A stretch of DNA of 64,000 nucleotides, taken from the NCBI RefSeq assembly GCF_030297595.1, contig NZ_AP028138.1, forward strand, positions 1,731,158-1,795,157. The letters run 5' to 3'. Made by a program: the position numbers and the translations under genes. This DNA is from Polynucleobacter sp. HIN7. GTDB taxonomy: Bacteria > Pseudomonadota > Gammaproteobacteria > Burkholderiales > Burkholderiaceae. Within the stretch, counting starts at the first letter, position 1. Every line of letters starts with the position of its first letter. Below the pieces are notes generated by a model, which made no database searches, was not told where the DNA came from, and saw only the letters and a list, made by a program, of their open reading frames with translations. Below, piece after piece: positions 63,941 through 64,000 of this stretch.

Positions 63941-64000
63941 CTTTATATCCGGGTTTTGCCTAATTATTTTCACTAAACACCCTAGGCGTTTGATTTAAAT

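Noticed and set aside
63889-64000. DnaA boxes or origin of replication at the right edge
   Set aside because: No TTATCCACA-like repeats are visible in the last 112 bases; the origin, if near, lies beyond the window.

Overview
The window is a dense, almost entirely chromosomal stretch of a free-living betaproteobacterium. Moderate GC, gene content and gene order (gatCAB next to mreBCD-mrdA-rodA, rsmB-DUF4390-ntrY-ntrX, the rpmH-rnpA-yidD-yidC-mnmE block) fit Burkholderiaceae and most resemble the small-genome freshwater genus Polynucleobacter; the genus is an inference. The right edge (rpmH reading leftwards) is where dnaA and the replication origin normally follow, so the window probably ends beside the origin. 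I saw no insertion sequence, prophage, CRISPR array or rRNA, and no gene-free stretch longer than 300 bases.

Layout: 1-8.5 kb holds glmS (cut by the left edge), glmU, ttcA, folB, a pteridine-reductase-like SDR, a MidA-type methyltransferase, cca and an NDUFA9-like protein. 8.5-17 kb carries slt, then a one-carbon/methyl-cycle block (5-formyl-THF cyclo-ligase, metF, ahcY, metK), two lipid A acyltransferases and dapF. 17.6-25.4 kb has pyrE, exonuclease III, and a leftward run argB-slmA-metX-metW-ampG, then dksA and a CobW GTPase. 25.4-31.5 kb has rlmI-like, xerC, DUF484 and gatCAB. 31.6-37.2 kb is the rod-shape operon mreBCD-mrdA-rodA, ending at HU. 37.6-46.8 kb is the most accessory part: a small membrane protein, cytochrome c, lpxO, an RluF-like synthase, carbonic anhydrase, a beta-barrel candidate, a 60-aa protein, an epimerase, a Gdx/SugE exporter, nitronate monooxygenase, an exported methyltransferase, a MAPEG protein and an ion-channel-like protein. 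46.9-53.4 kb has tRNA-Phe, ntrX-ntrY, DUF4390, rsmB, fmt and def. 53.5-64 kb has a minimal dprA, topB, a stand-alone MnmC FAD domain, pckG, mnmE, yidC, yidD, rnpA and rpmH.

The most interesting regulatory feature is a pair of leader RNAs about 1.3 kb apart. The metK leader looks like a SAM-II-type aptamer followed by a switchable helix that can mask the metK ribosome binding site. The ahcY leader looks like an SAH riboswitch whose 3' pseudoknot strand overlaps a second hairpin. Together they would shut SAM synthesis when SAM is high and turn on SAH removal (with metF downstream) when SAH is high.

The genome looks streamlined: six of nine convergent gene pairs overlap at their 3' ends (topB and the MnmC-like gene by 148 bp), and pyrE and xth start codons are only 8 bp apart. 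Several core proteins are reduced or altered: DprA without flanking domains, Cca without HD residues, DksA with one cysteine, NtrX without its AAA+ domain, and MnmC without its methyltransferase half.
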